Shown here: positions 1 through 6,164 of the stretch, in pieces
Numbering within the stretch: position 1 is the first letter of the stretch
Layout of the letters: each line of letters begins with the position of its first letter
NCBI GenBank assembly: GCA_021791345.1
Contig: JAJYWT010000049.1
Coordinates: 1-10,716, forward strand
Source of the DNA: a bacterium
GTDB lineage: Bacteria; Chloroflexota; Dormibacteria; UBA8260; Bog-877
Direction of reading: 5' to 3'
DNA: 10,716 bases
The notes under the pieces: generated by a model
Seen by the model: the letters and a program-made list of their open reading frames with translations, nothing else
The model's database searches: none
What the model was told of the DNA's origin: nothing
Position numbers and translations under genes: made by a program

Positions 1-296
1 TGCAGGTGGCGCATGAGGACCTGGGGGAGTGGCACCACGGGCAGGAACTTGGTGGCCAGAAAGCGATCGCCCCCCGCTCCCGTGAGAGCCTTGCCGACCA
101 GCCGCTCGCTGGCCCCCCGTCCGTACATCTCCGCGGTGTCCAGCACGGTGACACCCAGCTCCAGCGCCCGGCGCACGATCGCCAGCGACTCGGCCTCCCC
201 GAACTCCCGGCCGTACCCCCAGCCCTTCTCGCCGAACTGCCAGCAACCCAAACCGACCACCGAGAGCTGGCGGCCGTCCACGTCGATGTAGCGCAT
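1..296 (-). CDS. Aldo/keto reductase, N-terminal part (runs off the left edge)
   Basis: NAD(P)H-dependent oxidoreductase of the AKR superfamily, cytosolic, acting on aldehydes or ketones; the substrate cannot be told. The 98 visible residues read MRYIDVDGRQLSVVGLG at the start, the usual first beta strand. Three of the four catalytic residues are visible: Asp53 in VLDTAEMYG, Tyr58 in the same motif, and Lys83 in LATKF. The catalytic His lies beyond the window. ATG at 296 is chosen because it gives the normal short N-terminus before the barrel. No Shine-Dalgarno site precedes it; instead an AT-rich CATAAT lies six bases upstream, suggesting a leaderless message. The gene is divergent from the secreted-protein gene at 640. 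It belongs to a different AKR subfamily from the complete one at 6165 (WQFGEKGWGYGREFGEAE here, TMNFGTRADQP there), so it is not a recent duplicate. Truncation is due to the window edge only. Confidence 0.9.
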   Translation of the reverse strand, partial: MRYIDVDGRQLSVVGLGCWQFGEKGWGYGREFGEAESLAIVRRALELGVTVLDTAEMYGRGASERLVGKALTGAGGDRFLATKFLPVVPLPQVLMRHL

Positions 297-302
297 GCCT
301 CG

Positions 303-308
303 ATTATG
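303..308 (-). promoter_or_regulatory. -10-like element CATAAT of the leftward AKR, leaderless arrangement
   Basis: On the minus strand CATAAT (5 of 6 matches to TATAAT) is followed by exactly six bases (CGAGGC) and then the ATG at 296. That is the spacing expected when transcription starts at the start codon. No recognisable -35 lies 17 bp upstream, where the sequence is part of a GC palindrome. The first T of the consensus is missing, so this is moderate evidence. Confidence 0.4.
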
Positions 309-311
309 TTG

Positions 312-334
312 GGCCGCCCGCGCGGCGGGCGGCC
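312..334. repeat. GC-rich perfect palindrome, 10-bp arms, upstream of the AKR
   Basis: The arms are GGCCGCCCGC (312-321) and GCGGGCGGCC (325-334), perfectly complementary, separated by three bases. It occupies the spacer and -35 zone of the putative leftward promoter. It could be an operator, or a hairpin that ends readthrough towards the AKR. Low sequence complexity (only G and C) lowers its significance. Confidence 0.45.
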
Positions 335-456
335 TGCACTTCCGGCGACGGGGGCCGATGGCCGCCACGAGGTCGGCTCTCCGGGCCTCCGATACAGTCG
401 GGGGCATCGCCGACGGACCGCCGATTGGTGCGGCGACCCGGGGCCCCAACCACAAA

Positions 457-476
457 CCTGACTTTTTCGTGTCAGG
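457..476. promoter_or_regulatory. Inverted repeat just upstream of the -35, possible regulator site
   Basis: CCTGAC (457-462) and GTCAGG (471-476) are perfect 6-bp arms separated by eight bases containing a T5 run, total length 20 bp. It ends seven bases before the -35 element TTGACC at 484. The position fits a dimeric activator site, and the size fits a helix-turn-helix dimer on one DNA face. The regulator is unknown. Confidence 0.4.
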
Positions 477-483
477 CTGTTAC

Positions 484-512
484 TTGACCGTCACTTGGGG
501 GTCCGTTAAGCT
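484..512 (+). promoter_or_regulatory. Promoter for the secreted choice-of-anchor C protein
   Basis: TTGACC (484-489) is five of six to the -35 consensus. A 17-base spacer leads to TAAGCT (507-512), which has the three most conserved -10 positions (T, A and final T). The predicted start of transcription is near 519, giving a leader of about 120 bases before the GTG at 640. This is prediction from motif and spacing only. Confidence 0.5.
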
Positions 513-537
513 TTGGCCCACCTGGGGAGGCGATGAC

Positions 538-571
538 CCGCAGTCTGTGATTTCGGCCGCCTGGACTGCGG
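538..571 (+). other. Stem-loop in the 5' leader, 8-bp stem
   Basis: CCGCAGTC (538-545) pairs perfectly with GACTGCGG (564-571) around an 18-base loop, and G-U pairs could extend the stem by one or two. It lies inside the predicted transcript leader. It does not match the conserved cores I know for c-di-GMP, c-di-AMP, SAM or cobalamin riboswitches. Confidence 0.4.
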
Positions 572-603
572 TGAGCCAGTGGCGAGCCCCGCCCCAGATC
601 AAG

Positions 604-623
604 TGACCTGTCCATCCAGGTCA
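604..623 (+). promoter_or_regulatory. Palindrome abutting the Shine-Dalgarno site
   Basis: TGACCTG (604-610) and CAGGTCA (617-623) are perfect 7-bp arms around six bases. The last base of the right arm is the first A of the AGGAGG ribosome site at 623-628. As RNA it is a hairpin directly beside the ribosome site, and as DNA it could be a regulator site. The 11-mer TGACCTGTCCA at 604-614 recurs at 5760-5770 in the other divergent region, which may be chance. Confidence 0.45.
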
Positions 624-628
624 GGAGG
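623..628 (+). promoter_or_regulatory. Ribosome binding site AGGAGG deciding the GTG start at 640
   Basis: AGGAGG is a full Shine-Dalgarno match, with 11 bases between it and the GTG at 640. It decides this start, because GTG 640 is immediately followed by a canonical signal peptide (MKIRLL and onwards). Confidence 0.7.
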
Positions 629-639
629 ATCTCCGCCAG

Positions 640-1755
640 GTGAAGATAAGACTCTTGGCTGCAGCTTCGGTCGTGTTGGCAGCTTTGGCCCTGACGGGGC
701 CCGTGCAGGCGGCGACGGTTGTCAATGGCTTCTCCAATGGCACCTTCAGCAGCGGCACGTACGTAAACGGGGGCTCGGGATTCGACACGCTGTTCGCTGG
801 GCAGTCCAACGCCGGTGCCATTACCGATTGGACAGTCACCTACGGCAGCGTCGACTGGATCGGCACCTATTGGAATGGGCCGAATGGACAAGGCGACTAC
901 AGCATCGACATGAATGGAGATAGCCAAGGGGCCATCGCCCAGACCTTCCAGACCACTCCGGGCGCCAGCTACACCGCTTCCTTCTCCCTCTCCGGTAACC
1001 CGGACGGCGGGACCGGGCCGAACTTCACCAAAGTGCTGACCGTGCAGGCCACCAGCAATGTGGCGGCAAAATACTCCTTCCCCGTTCCAGCGGGTATGAC
1101 CGAGCCCAATTTGGTTTGGAAAGGCCACACGTACACGTTCATGGCCACGACCGACAGCACCACCCTGACGTTCACCGGCGACCCCAACGCTGGCGCTTAC
1201 GGGCCGGTGATCGCCGACGTCTCAGTTGCCGCAACAACGCCTCCTGAGTCGACGACGGTGACCTGCACCGGCAACTGCCAGGTCCAGGTCCAGAGCGGGA
1301 CCACCGGAGTCGGCGGTGGTGTCACGACCAACACCTCCAACTCCAACTACTCTCTCACGGCCCAATTCGGAACCGGCTCACTCAACTGCGACTACTTCGT
1401 CTCCGGATCAAAGACGGCCGATCCTCTGGTGGTCACGAGCAACTCGAACGTCGGGGGCGCGGTGTCCCTGACCTTTCCCGCCACTTTCTTCAACGGCGAC
1501 CAAGACAACACCCCGGTCTGTTTCGGGGCCAACCAGCGGTTCCCGACCTGGCTGCCAGTGCGGGGGAGCAGCAGCTTCGCCTACCAGGGGCTCCTCTTCA
1601 CCTGCGACAACCCGATCTACGGGTTCCTCGTGAAGTACTTCCCTAACTACTTCCCGGTCCAAGCCTGCATCTCCTCCTACTCCTGGAACGCCGGCGCCGA
1701 GACGGTGGTCATCCAGACCAACACCTTCGGCGGCGGCGACCCGATGTATTGGTGA
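640..1755 (+). CDS. Secreted choice-of-anchor C family protein with a six-cysteine C-terminal domain
   Basis: Exported extracellular protein of 371 residues. Residues 1-24 are a Sec signal peptide: MKIR, a hydrophobic core to about residue 19, then VQA as the likely cleavage site. Residues 26-197 match the choice-of-anchor C / DUF642-like beta-sandwich pattern. I see N29GFSNGTF, ITDWTV (61-66), SVDWIGTYW (70-78), GAIAQTFQTTPGASYTASF (97-115), GNPDGG (119-124), TTLTF (174-178) and GPVIADVSV (188-196). Related domains are thought to bind carbohydrate, but no function is assigned here. Residues about 205-371 are not recognised. They hold all six cysteines (209, 213, 250, 294, 322, 343), suggesting up to three disulfides, plus an aromatic-rich stretch (YFPNYFPV). 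There is no LPXTG, PEP-CTERM or transmembrane tail, so the protein is probably released or held non-covalently. It starts with GTG. Its TGA directly abuts the stop of the convergent cyclase gene. Confidence 0.85.
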   Translation: MKIRLLAAASVVLAALALTGPVQAATVVNGFSNGTFSSGTYVNGGSGFDTLFAGQSNAGAITDWTVTYGSVDWIGTYWNGPNGQGDYSIDMNGDSQGAIAQTFQTTPGASYTASFSLSGNPDGGTGPNFTKVLTVQATSNVAAKYSFPVPAGMTEPNLVWKGHTYTFMATTDSTTLTFTGDPNAGAYGPVIADVSVAATTPPESTTVTCTGNCQVQVQSGTTGVGGGVTTNTSNSNYSLTAQFGTGSLNCDYFVSGSKTADPLVVTSNSNVGGAVSLTFPATFFNGDQDNTPVCFGANQRFPTWLPVRGSSSFAYQGLLFTCDNPIYGFLVKYFPNYFPVQACISSYSWNAGAETVVIQTNTFGGGDPMYW

Positions 1756-4700
1756 TCAGCCAGGGGCCTGGGCCGGCGTGAGCCGGCCCAGGCTGCGGGC
1801 GGTCTCGACCACCCCCAGCTGATCGAAGAGCTCCAAGCTCTCCTGGCGGACCTCCGGCCCGGCGTCGGGCCCGAGGTCCGCCAGCGCGCTGAGCGATAGC
1901 GCCAGCTCATAGCGCGCGCCCCGGCGGCGGGCGATCTCCACTGACGACTGCAGGTGCGCCGAGACGGTGTCGAGATGCTCTCCCTGGCCGGCCAGCGCCA
2001 GGGCCAGGACCCGCTCCATCCAGGCCACCAGAAGGTCGCTTCCCTGGACGGATGCAGCGTCGCCGAGCACCTGTTGGGCAACCTCCACAGCTGACGAGAG
2101 GTTCCCCGCCAGCAACAGGGCCTCCGCTCGGGCGGCGTCCGCCTGCAGTACCTGCAGGCTCTCCCCGTCGCTGGCTGACAGCCCGCGGGCCTGCGCCAGC
2201 AGTTCCAGGGCCGTCTCCGTCTTCCCCCGCCGCGCCGCCAGCCGGCCCAGCAGCATGGTTCCGTAGCTGATGAACGTCGGCGTGCCGGCGGCCCGGTAGG
2301 TGCGCAGGGCCTCTCCCAGAATCGTCTCGGCTCGCTCCAGGTGCCCCTGATCCGCCAGGACCTCGGCGATGTTGCCGGCTCCGACCGCCGCGGTCCATTC
2401 GTCCCCTGCCCGCCGGCAGGCGTCACAGGACTGGGTGTAGAAGTCCACCGCCTGGGACCAGTTGCCGGCGAAGTAGGCGCGGATGCCGAGCTGGTTGAGC
2501 GCTCGTGCCTCCAGCCAGGGCTGGTCCCCCAAGCGACGCAGGATCTCCAGCGCCCGGCTGGCGTGCTCGCTGCCCCCTTCGCGACCCAGGGTGAGCTCGG
2601 CGATGTCCAGGTGGACCAGTGCCGTGGCCAGAACGTCCGGGGCGCCGGCGGATTCCGCCAACCTGACCGCGTCCAGCAGGTGGTTCACGGCATCCTGGCT
2701 ATGTCCCTGCCGGTGGCGGACGAGGCCGTATTGGGCCCGAATCTCCGCGCGCAGGCGGGCGGCCTCCGGATCCTGCGCGTCCCCCAGGCTACCTTCCGCC
2801 CGGGTCAGGGTCCCAAGTGTGACCCGGTAGTTGCCCGCGCGGTCGGTTGCCAGAGCGATCTTGAAGTTGATCCGGGCCTGCTCCAGCCCCGACTTGGCCC
2901 AGCGCCGGCTGGCTCGGTAGACCTCGGCGGCGCTGGCGAACTCCCCCAGCCTTCCCCGGGCATCGCCCAGGGCCTCGGCCACCTGGAGCAGTTCTGAGGC
3001 GGCGATGTCCCCCAAGGCGCGGGCCGCTTCGAGAGCCTGATCGTAGAAGGTGGCCGCCTCGAAGCTTGCGTACACGGTCCGAGCTTGATCACCGGCCAGC
3101 CGGGCATAGTGCCAGGCCGGTCGGTGCTGAAGAGCGTGTCCGAAGTGAAGGGCGAGCAGCCCGGCGATCTCTGCCGCCTCACCACCGGCCCGCCGTTCCA
3201 GCACCTCTCCGGCCCTCGCGTGCAGCTCCCTCCGGCGAGCGTAGGGCAACCCCTCGTAGGCCGCGTCGCGCAGCATGTTGTGCCGAAAGCGCAGGTTGCC
3301 CGAGGCTTCGGCGGCGAGGAACTCCTCGAGGGCGCCCAGCCGCTCCGAGTCGAGCGCCTCCTCCGTCATCTCCTCCACCACCGATATGGAGACCTGCAGT
3401 CCCAGGACGGAGGCCACCCGCAGGAGGCGCCGATCCGGCGGAGATAACCGGTCGATCTGCGCCGCCAGCACCTCCTCGACGGTGTCGGGTAGCGACGTGC
3501 CGAAGCCCGACTGCCGGCCGGTCTCTATCAGTTGCAGGAGGAAGAGGGGGTTGCCGCCGCCCCGCTCCGAGATGGTTCGGAGCTCATGCGGCGCGAGCGG
3601 ATGCTGGCTGGTGGCGGAGAGCAGAAGCTGCGCGACAGCCGAGTCACCCAGGGGTTCCAGCTCCCGGCTCACGACGTGAGCCAGACCCTCTGTGAGCAGG
3701 CCTTGGTCCTGCGGTCGCCGGGAAAGGACAAGCAACCAGGGTCGGCTGGAGAGTGAGCCGATCACCGCCCGAACCAACCCGGAGCTGGCGTCATCCATCC
3801 AATGGGTGTCATCGAAGAGGATCAGGGTGGGGCCGGCCAGCACCGCGGTCATGAACTGGAGGACGACGTCTTCGAGGCGCTCTCGGCGGAAGCGCTCCTC
3901 CAGGGCGTTCACCTCTGCGGTGGGGGGCACCTCGGCTCCTATCACTCCGGCGAGGAGCGGGAGCCACGGAACCAGCCGGGGTGACAGCTGCTGGACCGAC
4001 TCCGTCAGCGCCCGACCGATCGCCTCTGGCGGAGACCCGGGATCCACCCCCAGCGCCTGGAGTCCCAACGCCCCCATCGACGCATACGGGAGCATCGACC
4101 GGTACTCATCGCATACCACCGAGAAGACTGACATGCCCGCGGCCCTCCGCCGCAGCTCCTCCAGGAGCCGGGACTTGCCGATTCCCGGCGGCCCCACCAG
4201 CTGCACACAGCTGCCCTCTCCGTTGGCCGCGGCGACCAGGCGCTCTTCGAGTAGCCGCAATTCGTTGTCCCGCCCCACCAGGTCCGGCCCTTGTGTCCCC
4301 AGCGCCGCTGCGCTCCGCTCCGGGGATCCGACCCGGTGGGCGTGGACCGGCTGGGACTTACCCTTGACCAGGAACGGTTCCAGTTCTTCGCTTTGGAAGT
4401 GGATCCGGCTGCGCCTCAGCGCGGCCTCGGAAGCGAGGAGCTCACCGGGCGCAGCGCGCCCCATGAGCCGGGCGGCCAGGTTGATGGCATCTCCCTTGGC
4501 GGAGTAGGTGCGGCGGTAGGAGGGGCCAAAGTCCCCGGTGAAGACCCGGCCGTGATTGACCCCCGCCCGGAGCCTCAGCCCGCTCACCTGGTTCAGCATC
4601 TCCCGGACCGCGACCAGCAGCCGTCCCGTGTCATCGTCGGTGGCTCGGGGGGCGCCGGAAACCAGCATGACCTTGCCCCCGTCCTCGGCTATGTCGGTCT

Positions 4701-5625
4701 CCCAGAAGGTGACGCCGTGCGCCTCGCACACCTCCTGGACCAGCGACACCACCCGGTCCAGCTCTTGAGCCAGCGCGTGCACGCCTCTGTCGGCCAGGAA
4801 CTGGCCCACGCCCCCGAACTCCAGGAACGCCACCGCCACCTGCCGGTGTTCGCTCTCGACCGGAATGGCCAGGAGGTGGGTGCGCAGGCCGCTGGGCAGA
4901 CTGAGGCTGGGCCGGTAGCTTCCCGGGTCAGCCGGCGGGGCTGGAGCCGGTGCCGCCAGGCGGGGTGGGCCGGCGATGAGGAACCCGTCCTCCTTGGGAG
5001 CTCCGAGAACAGAGGGATCCAGGTGGCCGGCGGTCGCCCTGCTCACCACGATCTCGCCAGCCTCCGCGACCGCCTCCATGTGGGCGGTGACCGTCGCCGC
5101 CGGCCCCGTCACCAGCAGTTCACGGTGCCGCGTGCCCACTAGGAAGAAGGTGAACAGCCCGCTGTTGATACCCACGGACATGCGCAGGGTCGACGGGCCC
5201 GCCGAGGTCCTGAGGTTGCCCAGCCGCGTCATCCGCCGTTGCATCTGGCAGGCGGCGGCGACCGCCCGCTGAGCGTGCTCGGGCCCCGTGAACCACACCA
5301 GAACGGCGTCCCCGCCCCACTTGACCAGCTCACCGGAATTGGCGTAGGCAACCTCGAGCAGGCTGCCGAAGGTCCGGTCCAGGTATCCGGTCAGCTCCTC
5401 GGCACCGGCCTTGCCGCGCGAGGCCAGCATCTCGGTGAGCTTGGTGAAGCCCGAAATGTCAACGAAGGCGAGGGTGCCCTCCGTCTCCCGGACCAGCTCC
5501 CCTGGCCCGGCGGCGACCCAAGCCAGGGCCAGTCCGGGTACGTACGGGAGGAGGGCGGACTCTGCCTCCTCACCCAGAGGCCTATCGCCGGACACCGCAG
5601 GGCCAGGGTGCCCGATTTCGTTCAC
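1756..5625 (-). CDS. Tandem class III cyclase domains fused to an AAA ATPase and TPR repeats
   Basis: Predicted cytosolic signalling protein of 1289 residues, GTG start. Cyclase domain 1 spans about 45-215: FVDISGF with metal ligand Asp56, GGD with Asp106, then VGINSG. Its transition-state Asn/Arg positions read Thr178 and His182 in GPAATVTAHME. Domain 2 spans about 260-430 and is the mirror image: Glu269 and Gly317/Lys318 replace the metal aspartates, while GDAINLAARL keeps Asn382 and Arg386. Together they could build one composite site making cAMP or cGMP. An AAA_16-type ATPase follows: Walker A GPPGIGKS (478-485), Walker B ILFDDTHW (602-609), SRRP (635-638), GGNPLFLLQL (690-699) and RHNMLRDAAYEGL (781-793). 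About 830-1280 is helical TPR-like repeat, rich in A, L and G. Length is at the long end for this architecture. No clear Shine-Dalgarno precedes 5625, but family-like sequence (LLPYVPGLALAW) from residue 25 limits the start to this neighbourhood. The signal sensed is unknown. Confidence 0.9.
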   Translation of the reverse strand: MNEIGHPGPAVSGDRPLGEEAESALLPYVPGLALAWVAAGPGELVRETEGTLAFVDISGFTKLTEMLASRGKAGAEELTGYLDRTFGSLLEVAYANSGELVKWGGDAVLVWFTGPEHAQRAVAAACQMQRRMTRLGNLRTSAGPSTLRMSVGINSGLFTFFLVGTRHRELLVTGPAATVTAHMEAVAEAGEIVVSRATAGHLDPSVLGAPKEDGFLIAGPPRLAAPAPAPPADPGSYRPSLSLPSGLRTHLLAIPVESEHRQVAVAFLEFGGVGQFLADRGVHALAQELDRVVSLVQEVCEAHGVTFWETDIAEDGGKVMLVSGAPRATDDDTGRLLVAVREMLNQVSGLRLRAGVNHGRVFTGDFGPSYRRTYSAKGDAINLAARLMGRAAPGELLASEAALRRSRIHFQSEELEPFLVKGKSQPVHAHRVGSPERSAAALGTQGPDLVGRDNELRLLEERLVAAANGEGSCVQLVGPPGIGKSRLLEELRRRAAGMSVFSVVCDEYRSMLPYASMGALGLQALGVDPGSPPEAIGRALTESVQQLSPRLVPWLPLLAGVIGAEVPPTAEVNALEERFRRERLEDVVLQFMTAVLAGPTLILFDDTHWMDDASSGLVRAVIGSLSSRPWLLVLSRRPQDQGLLTEGLAHVVSRELEPLGDSAVAQLLLSATSQHPLAPHELRTISERGGGNPLFLLQLIETGRQSGFGTSLPDTVEEVLAAQIDRLSPPDRRLLRVASVLGLQVSISVVEEMTEEALDSERLGALEEFLAAEASGNLRFRHNMLRDAAYEGLPYARRRELHARAGEVLERRAGGEAAEIAGLLALHFGHALQHRPAWHYARLAGDQARTVYASFEAATFYDQALEAARALGDIAASELLQVAEALGDARGRLGEFASAAEVYRASRRWAKSGLEQARINFKIALATDRAGNYRVTLGTLTRAEGSLGDAQDPEAARLRAEIRAQYGLVRHRQGHSQDAVNHLLDAVRLAESAGAPDVLATALVHLDIAELTLGREGGSEHASRALEILRRLGDQPWLEARALNQLGIRAYFAGNWSQAVDFYTQSCDACRRAGDEWTAAVGAGNIAEVLADQGHLERAETILGEALRTYRAAGTPTFISYGTMLLGRLAARRGKTETALELLAQARGLSASDGESLQVLQADAARAEALLLAGNLSSAVEVAQQVLGDAASVQGSDLLVAWMERVLALALAGQGEHLDTVSAHLQSSVEIARRRGARYELALSLSALADLGPDAGPEVRQESLELFDQLGVVETARSLGRLTPAQAPG
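1766..1793. terminator. Strong GNRA-capped hairpin at the convergent junction, probable terminator
   Basis: GCCTGGGCCGGC (1766-1777) and GCCGGCCCAGGC (1782-1793) form a perfect 12-bp stem around GTGA, a GNRA tetraloop in plus-strand RNA. It begins 10 bases after the stop of the secreted-protein gene. No U-tract follows on either side, as is common in high-GC actinobacteria. It lies inside the cyclase gene and encodes residues about 1277-1287 of that protein, so coding and termination share the same bases. Confidence 0.6.
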
Positions 5626-6009
5626 TGGGTGCGTCGCGCCGCCGGGAGCCGGCCGAACAGGAGCCGGATGGCACCGCGCCGCAACGGGAAACTCAAGCCC
5701 GACAGGGAGCCGCTTCGAAACGGGCTGTCAGCGCGCCGACCCGCCAGCTCAAAGCCACCTGACCTGTCCACTTCGCAGAGTTTGGACGAGTGGGACCACC
5801 ACCGCTCTGCGGTCCGCAGCCACTCATCGCACCGGGGGGACCCAGGCGCGGACCGCGCAATTCCTACTCTCCGCCTTCCAGCTGTCTGCACCCGGAGCGC
5901 CCCGGCGGCCACCGCCGGTACTTGTCTCATCCCCAGTCCGCGCTGTCAATACCTCATCTCACCTCCGTCTGGCACGCCTTCGCCGGGAAGGCCGGAAGTG
6001 GCGGAGTCC

Positions 6010-6033
6010 CGGTCTGACCAAAGTCTCAGACCG
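6010..6033. promoter_or_regulatory. Perfect palindrome in the cyclase/AKR divergent region, candidate operator
   Basis: CGGTCTGA (6010-6017) and TCAGACCG (6026-6033) are perfect 8-bp arms with an eight-base spacer. The 24-bp size and symmetry suit a dimeric regulator. It lies about 130 bases before the AKR start and about 385 bases before the cyclase start, so it could serve either gene. The regulator is unknown. Confidence 0.45.
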
Positions 6034-6146
6034 TGGCGGGCTCCATGGTGGCGGCGAACCCGTCCTCCGGCTGCCGCGGTGTCGGGCCACCCCGGGCGTG
6101 ATGATGGGTCTGGGCGTCGATACTGACTTCTGGACCCTATGACTTT

Positions 6147-6152
6147 GGGAGG
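6147..6152 (+). promoter_or_regulatory. Ribosome binding site of the second AKR
   Basis: GGGAGG lies 12 bases before the ATG at 6165. It supports that start, which also gives the standard AKR N-terminus (MEYVHLGSSGLTVSRLCLG). Confidence 0.55.
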
Positions 6153-6164
6153 ACACGGCTGATC

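Larger units (their letters stand above)
297..639. other. Divergent intergenic region, 343 bp
   Basis: No convincing gene lies here; reading frames crossing it are arginine/proline-rich and lack recognisable motifs. From left to right it holds a CATAAT -10-like element for the leftward AKR (303-308), a GC-rich palindrome (312-334), an inverted repeat (457-476), a plus-strand promoter (484-512), a stem-loop (538-571), and a palindrome touching the Shine-Dalgarno site (604-623). I see nothing specific between 335 and 456. Confidence 0.7.
5626..6164. other. Long divergent intergenic region, 539 bp
   Basis: It separates the start of the cyclase (minus) from that of the second AKR (plus). No gene is convincing. 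A 102-codon minus-strand frame (5622-5930) ends in a four-base overlap with the cyclase GTG but looks non-coding. Structures seen are a GCCTTC/GAAGGC hairpin (5976-5992), the palindrome at 6010-6033, and GACAG/CTGTC arms (5701-5705 and 5725-5729) around TTCGAA. A TTGACA occurs on the minus strand at 5944-5949, but no TAnnnT lies at the right distance. No known riboswitch core or tRNA is recognised. Confidence 0.6.

Noticed and set aside
513..639. A c-di-GMP or c-di-AMP riboswitch before the secreted-protein gene, considered because a nucleotide cyclase is adjacent
   Set aside because: The conserved core sequences of those classes are absent; only generic stems are seen.
472..1128. A 218-codon minus-strand frame crossing the secreted-protein gene
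   Set aside because: It is antisense to a gene with an obvious signal peptide and family motifs; the product is low-complexity.
604..5770. The 11-mer TGACCTGTCCA shared by both divergent regions (604-614 and 5760-5770), and TGACCTG again at 9114
   Set aside because: Several repeated 11-mers are expected by chance in a window this size, the flanks differ, and TGACCTG also occurs inside a gene (1259-1265).
5622..5930. A 102-codon minus-strand frame whose TGA overlaps the cyclase GTG by four bases, as in coupled operons
   Set aside because: The overlap is suggestive, but the product is Arg/Ser-rich without motifs, uses codons (AGA, GTA, TTT, ATT) rare in the neighbouring genes, and has no clear ribosome site. 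It is more likely non-coding.
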